Part shown: positions 40,948-51,293 of the stretch, in pieces | Layout: each line of letters starts with the position of its first letter | Position numbering within the stretch: position 1 is the first letter of the stretch | From: Skeletonema tropicum | Lineage: Eukaryota; Bacillariophyta; Thalassiosirophyceae; Thalassiosirales; Thalassiosiraceae | Direction of reading: 5' to 3' | NCBI GenBank assembly: GCA_037178625.1 | Contig: CM074131.1 | Location: 62,001-126,000, forward strand | DNA length: 64,000 nt | The notes under the pieces: generated by a model | What the model was told of the DNA's origin: nothing | Seen by the model: only the letters and a program-made list of their open reading frames with translations | Database searches by the model: none | Position numbers and translations under genes: made by a program

Positions 40948-42185
40948 TCAGAAGTCTGCGTCGAGGCTGAACACTTGATCCTCCTGGGCTACACCAACAC
41001 CACTCTTAGCATACTCTCCAACGCGCCTCTCGAAGAAGTTAGTTTTCCCCTGCAGACTGATCATCTCCATCCATTCAAATGGATTGGCAGCTCCGTATTG
41101 CTTGGGGCATCCAAGGGCAGCCAACAAACGATCAGCACAGAACTCAATGTACTGGCACATGAGGTCTCCGTTCATACCAATCAGGGAAACAGGAAGGGCC
41201 TCCACCACAAACTCCTTCTCGATCTGGACAGCATTAGTTATAATCTCGTCAATACGGATAACAGGCAATTTGTTCACGAGCTTGCTGTAAAGAAGGCAGG
41301 CAAAGTCACAATGTAGACCCTCATCACGCGAGATAAGCTCATTGGAGAAACAAAGGCCAGGCATGAGACCACGCTTCTTCAACCAAAAGATGGCGCAGAA
41401 ACTGCCACTGAAAAAGATACCCTCCACGGCTGCAAAGGCGATGATACGTTCGGCGAAGGAAGCGTTGTTGGAGTCGCACCACCGGAGAGCCCAGTGAGCC
41501 TTCTTTTGAACACAGGGAATGGTCTCGATGGCATTGAGAATACGAGACTTGGTCTTTTGGTCCTTAATGTATGTGTCAATTAACAACGAATAGGTTTCGC
41601 TTTGAATGTTGTGTAGATTATAATGTATGTAAACATATACCAGAAACCAGGAAACAGGTGAGTGTCAATGGTGTATGTACGAGCCAATGTAAAAGCCTAC
41701 ACATTTTTTTCATCTTGTTACCTATGAATATTTTCAACCGCAATTTGAAATCCGTAGAAGAAGCGTGCCTCAGGGCTTTGCACCTCAGTAGCAAAGTTAC
41801 TGGAGAGGTTCTCGTTGACAATACCATCGGAGGCAGCAAAAAAGGCAAGGACGTGGGAGACGAAATGACGTTCGTTGTCGGCTAGACCTTCCCAATCTTT
41901 GAGGTCGGAGGAAAGGTCAATTTCCTCGGTAGTCCAGAAACAAGCTAGTGCCTTTTTGTACATGACCCATATCTCTAGTACGAAGACATACAGAGGGAGG
42001 TGAGGCAGAGTATGCAAGTAACATTTGGGCAAATTGCATGTCCCACCTACCTCGTTATCTTGGATGGGGAACAACACAAAGCGGCGTGGGTTGTCCCTTA
42101 GTAAAGGCTCCTCGTCTGCGACCTCGGCTATGATATCTGCACCGCCATTATCATTATCAAACGAACATTCCAAAAACGACTTCAT
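40948..42185 (-). CDS. RNR2: Ribonucleoside-diphosphate reductase small subunit (class Ia R2)
   Basis: It provides the diiron-tyrosyl radical for reduction of ribonucleotides to deoxyribonucleotides. Exons on the minus strand are 42185-42051, 41972-41722 and 41599-40948; introns of 78 and 122 bp are GT-AG. The protein is 345 aa, slightly short for the family (usually 330-390). Iron ligands are all visible: Asp64 (FWTTEEIDL), Glu125 and His128 (ENIH), Glu188 (AAVEGIFF), Glu222 and His225 (RDEGLH). The radical Tyr132 (SETY) lies just after the exon 2/3 junction. The C-terminal FSLDADF tail is the R1-docking peptide. It appears functional. The N-terminus could have an extra upstream exon, since a splice-acceptor-like TTTTTACTGCTAG precedes the ATG. 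Confidence 0.95.
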
Positions 42186-42594
42186 CGCCGTGGATTTTAT
42201 TGTGGTCCAGCTCTAGCAGTAAAAATATAAGTTGTATGTATCACCAAGATAGATACTCAGACCTTTGCCTGTGGGCAGAAAAAGAGATTTAGTAATTTTC
42301 TCTTTTCTCAGCTTTTATGGCTTGATTGCATCCCGCCTCTCTAGCAGTGCTAATATAGCCAGAGTCCTGCCCGAACGAGGCGGCCATTGACCGTGCCTCC
42401 ATTGATACTGCCGTTTGTTTACCCAGCGCGGGGCTGATTGAGAATTCAATTTTCTCACGCCTATAATCTTCACTGCTGAGTCTTAGAGCACGCTGCCTTA
42501 TCATGTTCAAATTACATCAGCTAAAATAGTTTATCCTACAACAGCACAAGTTACAACTCAGAGATGTCAGTGTCAGGTACAGTTCACTTTTCAT
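42186..42594. other. Intergenic between R2 and the 466-aa gene
   Basis: A minus-strand frame of 73 codons (42510-42289, MNMIRQRALRLSSEDYRREK...) has an ATG and balanced composition. It could be an upstream exon of R2 or a small gene, but there is no family match. Otherwise the stretch holds the R2 promoter and 5' UTR. Confidence 0.35.
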
Positions 42595-43995
42595 TCACAG
42601 GGACAGGGTATAGAAAGGCGAAGTGTCAAATCCATTTCGGTCAAGATTCCTCAATTTTGCTCTACGGGCGGGAGAAGGCAGGTTCTTTCGGTGCAATAGC
42701 TTTACCCTCTTCACCGTGTCACTGGTATTGACTTGCAGCTTCGGCTTCGATACATGACTGCGCTCGTCTTTGTATCTGGGTGGCGATGGGGCACTCTGCT
42801 TTTGACTTAGCTCGTCAACAGTGATACCGGTATCGGTGAAATGGAATCCCTTCTCGCGATACTGCTTTTGATTGAGCTCATCAACAGTGATATCGGTGAA
42901 ATGGAATCCTCTCTTGTTGTACTTTACTACACGCTGCGAAATCTTGACTAGCATATTGTGAAGGATAATGCAGTATTTCACACTAAGTTCTGGCTCATCA
43001 ATGGACATCGGTGAGAAGATCCCATCTTGATTTGGGAGGTCGCCACCACATTCCCTTACATCGCTGAAAACAAGCTCCGCGAACTTAACTTTCTCTTCAT
43101 TCGGGTTGAAGAATGAAATCTGTTCCAGTTCATGGAGGGAGAAAGCATTCAGATACATACGCATGTATCTATTCAAAAGCAACGTCCAATTTGGACATCT
43201 CAGCATTGCTTCTTTTCTGAGGATTCGATGCAAGTTTGGAACGCAGAAATCGATCCCATTGAAGTGCGACATACAAGGCATTATATCAAATTTGTGAAGA
43301 GTATCTTTGACTGTCGCCGAGGAGGTTACAACAAGATCGATTTGTTTTCTGAGGCGATGGTTCCCTGGAGCAAATGAGAAGTCCAATGGCATGACATATG
43401 GACTTCTTGCATTGACGACGAAATCGTGCCTTGAGGCAATGAAACCTCTCCTCACAGCATCTCTGACGGGCATCCTTCTGATGTGTGTGTGAGCCGGCGG
43501 GAGTGAATATGACTCCACATGATGAATCTTGTGGTCCATAAACGTGTAATCAGAAGTTGATATGCCAGTGAAAACAAAGCCAAGTGAATCTAGATGACGT
43601 CTCGTATACGGAAGGGCCATGACGGTGGTATAAAGGTCGATGTCGCTCGCGAAACCATCACCTTGAGCACAACTGCCATTGTTAGTTACCGCTTGAACGA
43701 TTAAGGACCCGGCGATGACAAGTTGGTCCCTGCCATAAATATGTGCAACACATTTGAGTCTTTCAATCAATGGCACTGCGAGATGCTCGAATCCTTCCCG
43801 CTGCCTGATGACCGACATTAGAGAGTGAAGGAGTGATTCGTTGATGAAACCAGCTGGAGTAGATTCTTCAGACATCACAACTGTTGAACTGTTAGTCCAG
43901 AGGCGCTTGGTCACTAAAAGATTGAACGCATCTGTCGGTGTTAGAAACGAGGCCAGTTGCAGAGAGAGTTCACGTATGCTCATGAGAGAGTCCAT
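42595..43995 (-). CDS. F-box-like / nucleotidyltransferase-like protein
   Basis: 466 aa from the ATG at 43995. The N-terminal 40 residues (LQLASFLTPTDAFNLLVTKR) have the hydrophobic pattern of an F-box. At about residues 92-130, LVIAGSLIVQAVTNNG is followed by SDIDLYTTVMALPYTRRHLD, a G-S then D-x-D arrangement like nucleotidyltransferase folds. A later segment (RKQIDLVVTSS...FDIMPCMSHFNGIDFCVPN) fits the strand with the third acid. The C-terminus has an 18-residue near-repeat (GFHFTDITVDELNQKQ / GFHFTDTGITVDELSQKQ) and a basic tail. The F-box would suggest ubiquitin-ligase recruitment. Both domain calls are by eye and tentative. Confidence 0.65.
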   Translation of the reverse strand: MDSLMSIRELSLQLASFLTPTDAFNLLVTKRLWTNSSTVVMSEESTPAGFINESLLHSLMSVIRQREGFEHLAVPLIERLKCVAHIYGRDQLVIAGSLIVQAVTNNGSCAQGDGFASDIDLYTTVMALPYTRRHLDSLGFVFTGISTSDYTFMDHKIHHVESYSLPPAHTHIRRMPVRDAVRRGFIASRHDFVVNARSPYVMPLDFSFAPGNHRLRKQIDLVVTSSATVKDTLHKFDIMPCMSHFNGIDFCVPNLHRILRKEAMLRCPNWTLLLNRYMRMYLNAFSLHELEQISFFNPNEEKVKFAELVFSDVRECGGDLPNQDGIFSPMSIDEPELSVKYCIILHNMLVKISQRVVKYNKRGFHFTDITVDELNQKQYREKGFHFTDTGITVDELSQKQSAPSPPRYKDERSHVSKPKLQVNTSDTVKRVKLLHRKNLPSPARRAKLRNLDRNGFDTSPFYTLSL

Positions 43996-44309
43996 TCTTG
44001 GTTTCTTGGCAGCTAATTATGACTTTGATGTGGGTTTCTTTTTATGTGAGGACCAAGGATCCGGGGACAGAGATGCAATGTCAAAATCATGGCCCAGACA
44101 GAAAGGTAAGTATGTAAGCTACATAATCAAGAAAGATATGTACTTTCTCGTTTTTGTACGAGGACCAGTCAGCAGGTGTCAAATCTCACTTCAGATTTTT
44201 TTTCTTTCGCGAAATAGCATCCAACAATTGTATGTATCACGTCCAGTATTGTACTATCATTGCATCTCAGAACCAGCGAACAACCTTTATATCACAGCAC
44301 AGCACAATC
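43996..44309. promoter_or_regulatory. Divergent promoter region between the 466-aa gene and R1 fragment
   Basis: About 315 bp between two divergently read genes. It is AT-rich with a T-run ('agattttttttctttcgcg') near 44196. No element is identified beyond position. Confidence 0.35.
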
Positions 44310-45360
44310 ATGTTTATCAGAAAGAGAGACGGAAGACAGCAAAGCTGCCAATTTGATAAGATCCAGAGCCGCATCTCGAAGCTATGCTATGGCCTCGATC
44401 AAAAGGTGAGAATGAGAGCGTCCGTCTGCATCTCTTGTAATGTTGGTACACCCGAAAGATTGATTCGTCAACACACCGTGCTGCGCAGCTACTTACGTCT
44501 TCTCTCACTCTCTCGTTCTCTATTCTAGTTCGTAAACGAAGCCATCATCTCGCAAAAGGTGATTCAGGGAGTCTATCAAGGTGTCACTACCACTGAGCTC
44601 GATGAACTTGCAGCCCAAACTGCTGCATCCTTTGCCACTCAACATCCCGACTATGCCATCCTCGCCGCACGTATCGAGGTGTCCAACTTGCACAAAATGA
44701 CAGAGAAATCATTTTCAAAGGTTATGCACGCCTTCCGCGGATACAAACACCCCAAAACTGGAGAGACTGCCCCTCTAATCTCCAAAGAAGTCTACAATGT
44801 CATCATGGCCAACAGAGACACACTTGACGGGTGCATCATCCATGACAGAGACTTTGAATTTGACTACTTTGGCTTCAAGACCCTCGAAAAATCATACCTA
44901 CTCAAAATTGATGGAAAGATTGCCGAGCGTCCTCAGCACATGCTCATGCGTGTTGCCGTCGGCATCCACATGGATGACATTGACCGTGTGAAAGAAACAT
45001 ATGATCTCCTCTCCAAAGGATACTTCATTCACGCGACACCCACCCTTTTCAATGCAGGGACCCCAAACCCACAAATGTCTTCTTGCTTTCTCACTTGTAT
45101 GAAGGCCGATTCCATCGAAGGTATATACGACACACTCAAGAATTGTGCTATTATTTCAAAGCATGCTGGTGGCATTGGTATGTCGGTCAGCAATATCAGA
45201 GCTAGCGGTAGTTACATTCAGGGTACCAACGGAACATCCAATGGCATCGTGCCAATGCTCCGTGTATTTAACAACACTGCTCGCTACGTTGATCAAGGAG
45301 GAGGAAAGCGTAAGGGGAGTATTGCTGCCTACATTGAGCCATGGCATGCAGATATTTTTG
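44310..45360 (+). pseudogene. RNR1: Ribonucleoside-diphosphate reductase large subunit (R1), 3'-truncated
   Basis: Exon 1 is 44310-44405 (MFIRKRDGRQQSCQFDKIQS...), the intron 44406-44528 (GT-AG, 123 bp), and exon 2 runs from 44529. It encodes the N-terminal ATP-cone ([20 protein letters not shown]) and the start of the barrel: [20 protein letters not shown] with the first redox Cys, then [20 protein letters not shown] and [20 protein letters not shown]. After about 309 residues the homology stops at EPWHADIF. The frame then runs about 55 nonsense codons to a stop at 45527. About 60% of the enzyme is missing, including the catalytic cysteine/glutamate loop and the C-terminal Cys pair, so it cannot be active. 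Confidence 0.9.
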
Positions 45361-46737
45361 CGACGTGCATTGCCTCTCCAATTCACTCTCCTTCCCAGTC
45401 CATTTGCGAGTGCGATGAGGGTCATATACTACACGAGAAGCAGCTGCTGCGGCGCCTAATCCAACAACAGCAACTGCGGCGGGTGCTTGAAAGGAACTCC
45501 CTACTGACTTACTATTCGGCGCAGTGACGAGCGTAGGGAGACTCAGGATGATTAACATTTGAAGAAGCCTCGATGACATCATGCCACGTGAATTCTTCAG
45601 GCAAACTCCTCTTGATGATGGGAGCGGCAATGAGTGTTTATGTTTTGCACCATCATAACAATCATCAGTGCAGATGTCCTTGAGGTGTGCTTGTGCTTGT
45701 TTCAAAGAAGGAAATTGCCAATATAAACACCAACCAGCAGAAATAGCACCAGCAATGATGGCACCTATTCTCGACGCAACAACATCTTTGAAAGTTGCTG
45801 CAAGAACATTCAGCACCGACAATTCGCCGCAAGGTACAGATCGATCATTTGGCTCTGCGACATAGAGGGGATGGCCCAAAAGGATCAATAAACAAAGAAT
45901 CCTTTTCCAGGGGGTATTGGATGGATTCCTTGATCGAGTTCTATGATTTCTGCTGCGGCTGCTTTCCGTTTCTGATCTCACATCGCACATGACTTGTTGT
46001 ATGGCGAAAGAGATAGAGATAGTTCTCGCGAGGAGGAGGAATAGGCGCCATTGCAATTGCATACGCCTGAACTGCATGATCTTCTTGCGCCAGAAACAGC
46101 GGGAATAATATCCTGTGCAGGCGAGAGTGTACTGCGTCCAGAAAACAGATATCGCAACACTATACCTCGCGAGGATGATGGCATTCGCCACATAACCAAC
46201 TGCAGCAGCCCTTAGAGAGCAACCGACCAATTCAAGGAAATCGGCGATGGAGTAGCTGTTCCGATTGGATCGCAAAGCATTGTTCTTGGAGAAAGTTAGT
46301 GCCATGTCCCTCCACTTGTTTCTTTTCAGTCCAGGCCAGCGCTTTTTGATGCGCTTTGGTGGGCGCTGGGTAGCTCTTTTGGGGAGCATTGTTGTTATAT
46401 GGAGTGAAACTGCCGCAGCCACAATTTCGTAAAGCAGTCTTTTGAATACCACCAAGGATGAGTTGCTTCTGATATCTCTTTTCTTGGCATCAATCTTGTA
46501 ACTCGTCTCTGTCCTAGGGCAAACAGGAAGACGAACATCAGCAGACAAGGGTTCATTGCGGAACCCTGAATCGATGACAGCGCACATCGTGTCAGAAGGT
46601 ATTATAGTAGCCACATTTGTGTGTGTGTTTGATGTCTCTACGTTGACGCGAATGCGATTTTCATTGGCATTGGAATCAAACGGAGATGGACACACACAAC
46701 AGAGTATTGCTAGTAACAAAAGATTAAGTCTTGTCAT
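45268..46737 (-). CDS. Putative multi-pass membrane protein, 3' end fused to antisense R1
   Basis: 489 aa from the ATG at 46737; the frame is open 12 codons further, preceded by a splice-acceptor-like TATTTCAG. It begins [20 protein letters not shown], a good signal peptide. Several hydrophobic segments follow (for example [70 protein letters not shown]), separated by basic stretches. No family is recognised. Its last ~32 codons (after about 45360) are the reverse strand of R1 coding sequence, so the natural C-terminus has been replaced or truncated at the same breakpoint. Confidence 0.5.
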   Translation of the reverse strand: MTRLNLLLLAILCCVCPSPFDSNANENRIRVNVETSNTHTNVATIIPSDTMCAVIDSGFRNEPLSADVRLPVCPRTETSYKIDAKKRDIRSNSSLVVFKRLLYEIVAAAVSLHITTMLPKRATQRPPKRIKKRWPGLKRNKWRDMALTFSKNNALRSNRNSYSIADFLELVGCSLRAAAVGYVANAIILARYSVAISVFWTQYTLACTGYYSRCFWRKKIMQFRRMQLQWRLFLLLARTISISFAIQQVMCDVRSETESSRSRNHRTRSRNPSNTPWKRILCLLILLGHPLYVAEPNDRSVPCGELSVLNVLAATFKDVVASRIGAIIAGAISAGWCLYWQFPSLKQAQAHLKDICTDDCYDGAKHKHSLPLPSSRGVCLKNSRGMMSSRLLQMLIILSLPTLVTAPNSKSVGSSFQAPAAVAVVGLGAAAAASRVVYDPHRTRKWTGKESELERQCTSQKYLHAMAQCRQQYSPYAFLLLDQRSEQCC

Positions 46738-46773
46738 AATAGTAATAGTACTATGCTGAACCTGAAATAGCAA

Positions 46774-49606
46774 TCACGAGGAGAGAATGTTTCAAATGAT
46801 TTTATGGACACACTTGCATCCAGATTTGAGAGGATGAGCCTAATATCACTTAGATTCGTGTGGTCACCACGTATCAGCTAAAGTTGAATTGGGGGGCCTC
46901 TGAGATATTGACACTTGGGCTGGGGTTGCACGATTTGGAATTGAAGTTATTGTGGACTTAGGTTTGACTTAAAGTCCTAAAAACTCAATTTGAAAAAAGT
47001 TGATGTACCACTTGTAAAAAGGTAGCAGAACCCAGAATCAAAACAAAAACAAAGGGTGAGAACCCTACCTCGTACTTAAGTAGGCTTCTCATTTTGTCCG
47101 AGATAAGCTGAATTGGGGGGGGTAAAGGGGGGGGGTGGAACCCCCCCCTTCCGGTGCCCTTTCCTCCTTCTTCCTAACGTACTTATGTAGCTAACTCGTA
47201 ACTCGAGCCTGGTTTGTACGCATATTTTTTAAGCGAGGTAGGGTTCTCACATTTTGTCCGAGATAAGCTGAATTGGGGGGGGGGTAAAGGGGGGGTGGAA
47301 CCCCCCCTTCCTGTGCCCTTTCCTCCTTCTTCCTACATAACGTATGTAGCTAACTCGTAACTCGAGCCTGGTTTGTACGCATATTTTTTTAAGTTGCTTG
47401 TTTGTACTCTATTTTTTAAGCTGCTTATTTCTAATTCATGGACGTAGGAATTAGTAGTCGATTTTAAAAAAGCGCAACTCTTCCGCCCACGGACAGATTC
47501 TGTTTTTCCGAGTAGCTCTAGCCATACTAAGTAAGTATAACTTACCTACATGTACGCTAACGCTTTACATGGTTAGTAGAGTTAGTCTTTACTTTTTAGC
47601 TCTCCCTTAGTATGTCCGGTCGAATTAAAAAATGAAAGTGAAGGCTACTCATTCGCGAGGTGATAATGTGTAAAATCTTTCCGTTGCCGCGACAGCGATC
47701 AGGGCGCCGTATCCGCGATCACTTGCATCCGCAATCACTTGCGACACAAAAAAATGCACTAAGTACCACAAGGAGGCATGCAGAGTTACATGCATTTATT
47801 TGACGTAAGTAGGTACATAGAGGCCTTTGCCTCGAGAGTATGTAAAGTTCAAGTCAAATTGCGGCACTTGAGACACGAAGGGGACAAATGACATTTTAGA
47901 CGTGCAGTAAAAGGCCTTTGTCTCGTGTATGTGAAAGTTCAAGTCAAATAAGACTTGCTTTGTCCGTGTTTGCTCGTGTGGTGGTTGTGGTGATGGACAG
48001 GCGAGACATATGTCTTCACTCCTCCGGTGCTGTGGTGGTTCGACTTGCTACGATACTTACCGCCCCGTCCATTCTCTTATGGTTGTTCGTTCATCCAACC
48101 AATGCACTCATTGTAGTGTGTGGGTTTTTCGGCATCGGTTGTCTAGAGATAGTTTTAAGCGTCCCACTCCCCACCCTTTGACCAACCGGGGTATCGAAAA
48201 CATCTTCGATGTTCCCGTCTTGCATCTAGAGGGGTGTGGGTTCGCATCGTAGATTTAAACCCACACATGTTTGGCCTAGAGAGGATTCCTGCTCCACGAT
48301 GTGAAGTTCTTTGTTGAAGCAAGCTAAAATCCTACTTATCTAGGATTCGGACGTCAGGTTTTATCGAATCCTACTTGGGAAAATCCCAGGATTCGATCTA
48401 ACAGATTGACTTTTTAAAGCTTCAAAGTTTTCAGGCGAAATGGCGGGCAAGCTCCTCTTCGCTCTCATTCAGCTTGACCGAAGCTTGGACATGATATGAG
48501 GGGAATTCAAATCCTCGTAGAAATCACCAATCCAAATCCAATGCATCCATCAGCATCTTTCTCTCTGTGGAGCTGAATATGAGTTGCGTTTGACCCTTGC
48601 CTATCCGATCCGGCGAGATAGAGGCAGGAAGGAAACTTAACCTGTTGCTTGATTGAACGGAATAAGATTGTGAGCGTAGTACTGATGATGTAGTAATGGC
48701 CGAATATGTCAACGTCAAGCTGTAATGGACCATACTTATATCATTAAGTCTAAAATGTCAGTTACACTACTTTTGTTACTGTTACAGTACACCGATTACA
48801 ATGAGTCCTCTAGAGATTGCCTGTGTATTCTCAAATGGAATCTTGGTGAAGCTTACCGAGCTTCCTTGCTCTCAATACGGCCCTCCTTGTCTCGGCTGAC
48901 GAGGCAAGAGCAATATCCTCAGACCTCAAACTTGCACTTGCAGACGGCCACTGTATCGCCTGCTCTACGAGAACTGCACGTACGCATCGACGTCTACAAG
49001 CCTGCACCTCGAGCGCACAGGCAGGTTGAGTAGATGAGCAATACCAATCCAGAAGCCGCTATCTTCTTTGGACGCCGCATCACTTGCACGAGCTTGGATG
49101 GAGGACGTCTTGCCTGATGTTTCGTTGGAGTGGGACAACAACTCAACAAGCAAAACATTCACCACTTTCAACTAGTACGCCCCACAACTAGCCTCTATTT
49201 GCACTGACGTTAACGGCAACCATCCGCCTGAAACTGAGACTATCAGTAAGTTCATCTCTTCCGGTTCCATCAGCTTCCACCGAGATGTCATCAATACCTT
49301 CGACAGCGCTCTTGCCATTGATGAACTCTATCTCGGTCAAACCCCAATCCTCCATGCACTACCAAGCCTCCTCAAGCCTATCCTGCTACCCTCCAATAGC
49401 CATGTTACGTATCGACTCAAAAAATAGAATGAACAACTAGGCATTACAACCGCCATTCTCCATCCGCAAGTAGCAAGCTACGGCCCCTGCATGCGGACGG
49501 CTCCTGAGGCAAGTAAGGGGGGAAATCGACTGCCACGAATTTGTTCATTCAAGAATTGTCACAGTCACAAGTCACAACAATCAACTGTCACAAGTCACAA
49601 ACAAAC
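46774..49606. other. Long non-coding region with tandem and inverted repeats
   Basis: It contains the right arm of the RNR-block inverted repeat (46931-47070), two ~149-bp tandem G/C-run repeats (47085-47233 and 47245-47393), and a pair of ~40-bp direct repeats about 90 bp apart (around 47820 and 47910, sharing 'aggcctttg.ctcg'). Around 49229-49428 a short open stretch (SISFHRDVINTFDSALAIDE...) ending in TAG may be a gene relic. No intact gene is seen. Confidence 0.55.
47085..47393. repeat. Two tandem ~149-bp repeats with G/C homopolymer runs
   Basis: The unit starts 'attttgtccgagataagctg', passes through (G)8-10, TAAA, (G)7-9, TGGAA, (C)7-8, and ends 'gtttgtacgcatatttttt'. The second copy is offset 160 bp. 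The G-run followed by a C-run can form a hairpin or quadruplex. A shorter 'gctaaagttgaattggggggcc' relative sits near 46876. Confidence 0.9.
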
Positions 49607-50767
49607 ATGTCAGCGCGAAGCCATCAACAAATGTCGACCAAACTACCTACCAAACCATCAGAGGCGTCCGCATCAAAGAGCGGCGATGAGGATGGTATCG
49701 GGGCTCTCATTTACTACAAGGTCCAGCTGAGAAAGAAAGAGGCGGCCGCGGTGGCTTTACAAGAGAAGAGTGAAAGGAACTCATCTACATCGAAGTATCG
49801 GTCAAAAACTTCAACTCGCCGTGCAGCGGCTCCTGCTGCTATTGAATGTGATGGCTCATCTCCTGTAGCTTCGCTGGAAATAAGGACAACTAAGAGGAAA
49901 CGCATTTCGTCTGCTGACGGTGAAACAAAAGAGGCAGCTCAGAGATTTTCTGGAAAGAGGCACAGACCTGATGGATACACAAACCAAGCTCAAAACGGAG
50001 GAGTGTGCTTTAGGCATGGGAGAAAGGTCAAGCGCAAGCTATGCAGCAGTGATGGATGCATAAATATAGCTCAAAAAGGAGGCGTGTGCGTGAGGCATGG
50101 GGCAAAGTTTAAGCGCAAGATATGCAGCAGTGATGGATGCACAAACATAACTGTCAAGGGAGGCGTGTGCATGAGGCATGGGGCAAAGGTCAAGCGATGC
50201 AGCAGTGATGGATGCACAAACATAACTGTCAAGGGAGGTGTGTGCAAGAGGCATGGGGCAAAGGTCAAGGTCAAGCTATGCAGCAGTGAAGGATGCACAA
50301 ACATGGCCCAAAAAGGAGGCGTGTGTGTGAGGCATGGGGCAAAGGTCAAGGTCAAGCTATGCAGCAGTGAAGGATGCACAAACATGGCCCAAAAAGGAGG
50401 CGTGTGTGTGAGGCATGGGGCAAAGGTCAAGGTCAAGCTATGCAGCAGTGATGGATGCACAAATATAGCCGTCAAGGGAGGCGTGTGTGTGAGGCATGGG
50501 GCAATGGTCAAGCGCAAGCTATGCAGCAGTGATGGATGCACAAATATAGCCCAAGAAGGAGGAGTGTGCAAGAGGCATGGAGCAAATAATGGCAATCCCT
50601 ATGACGAATCCACTGCATTTGCTCTATCTCGTAGTTCAGCACATGATGAAACGACTGCAACTCTTCCCAACCATCATACTGATGCGGCTTCTTCTATCTA
50701 TCAAGAACGAAATAGAGATCCTCCAAGTGTGATTGTTTGCCAAGTTATTGATTACGTGGAGGTCTAG
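49607..50767 (+). CDS. Tandem short zinc-finger repeat protein (WRKY19-like Cx4Cx9CxxH type)
   Basis: 386 aa from the ATG at 49607. The N-terminus is low complexity with basic patches (TTKRKRIS). Residues about 145-340 carry seven intact repeats of about 27 residues, CSSDGCTNIAQKGGVCVRHG followed by AKVKVKL, with spacing C-x4-C-x9-C-x2-H. One degenerate first repeat has lost its first two Cys. The repeats are nearly identical at DNA level, so they expanded recently. This finger type is known from plant WRKY19-like proteins and is common in heterokonts; the related EsV-1-7 motif has longer spacing. Nuclear, DNA- or protein-binding is inferred. Confidence 0.8.
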   Translation: MSARSHQQMSTKLPTKPSEASASKSGDEDGIGALIYYKVQLRKKEAAAVALQEKSERNSSTSKYRSKTSTRRAAAPAAIECDGSSPVASLEIRTTKRKRISSADGETKEAAQRFSGKRHRPDGYTNQAQNGGVCFRHGRKVKRKLCSSDGCINIAQKGGVCVRHGAKFKRKICSSDGCTNITVKGGVCMRHGAKVKRCSSDGCTNITVKGGVCKRHGAKVKVKLCSSEGCTNMAQKGGVCVRHGAKVKVKLCSSEGCTNMAQKGGVCVRHGAKVKVKLCSSDGCTNIAVKGGVCVRHGAMVKRKLCSSDGCTNIAQEGGVCKRHGANNGNPYDESTAFALSRSSAHDETTATLPNHHTDAASSIYQERNRDPPSVIVCQVIDYVEV

Positions 50768-51293
50768 AAGTTCGTTGCACATAATAAGACAAGGGAGATA
50801 TACGTATCTAGTATGGGGCTGAGGTCAAGTAATGGTAATGTATCGTTTGTGCACTAGTAATGCTCAACGAAAAGGAGCTGTCTGCACCTGCACCGGGCAT
50901 ATCGCAATTCAAATGACGAATCTACTGCAGACACATCGGTCATCTTGAGTGAGACGTCATTCAATAGGCTATCTTAATTAACGCGCGGCTAATTGTTCCT
51001 GAGCGACAACTAATGTACAATATTTGAGACATCGAAGCAACCAAATAGCAGCATCGCAGTACATAGCCTCAACAGCAATGGCAACCCAGCTATTTAACCT
51101 ATCTAGTGTATCCCTTCACCTCCTCGTTACATGTTAGACCTACATTCCATGCTCAAACTTGACAAGGCGAATGAACACACTGATAGCAAGCATTTTATTC
51201 TTCAGTCTAAAGTATACGTTAACATTGTTATCCAAAAGCATCGTGTGTGCACCATGTACATCAAATAAAAAGCATTCATCCTCTCTCTCTCTC
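50768..51293. other. Intergenic, nothing recognised
   Basis: About 525 bp between convergent genes. It contains a (CT)n run at 51280-51294, just past the hydroxylase stop codon. No gene or repeat of note. Confidence 0.5.

Larger units (their letters stand above)
40411..47070. repeat. Long-range inverted repeat flanking the ribonucleotide reductase block
   Basis: 40411-40560 reads GGTAGGGTTCTCACCCTTTG ... through CAAATTGAGTTTTTGGGACT ... to ACTTCAATTTCAAATC. The reverse complement of 46931-47070 follows the same order with small indels. The arms enclose about 6.4 kb containing the R2 gene, the 466-aa gene, the R1 fragment and the membrane-protein ORF. Confidence 0.8.

Noticed and set aside
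48010..48252. Small frames at 47918-48252
   Set aside because: Two overlapping frames, no domain, in repeat-rich DNA.
50071..50595. Repetitive minus-strand frame with His/Leu/Pro repeats
   Set aside because: Shadow of the zinc-finger repeats on the plus strand.
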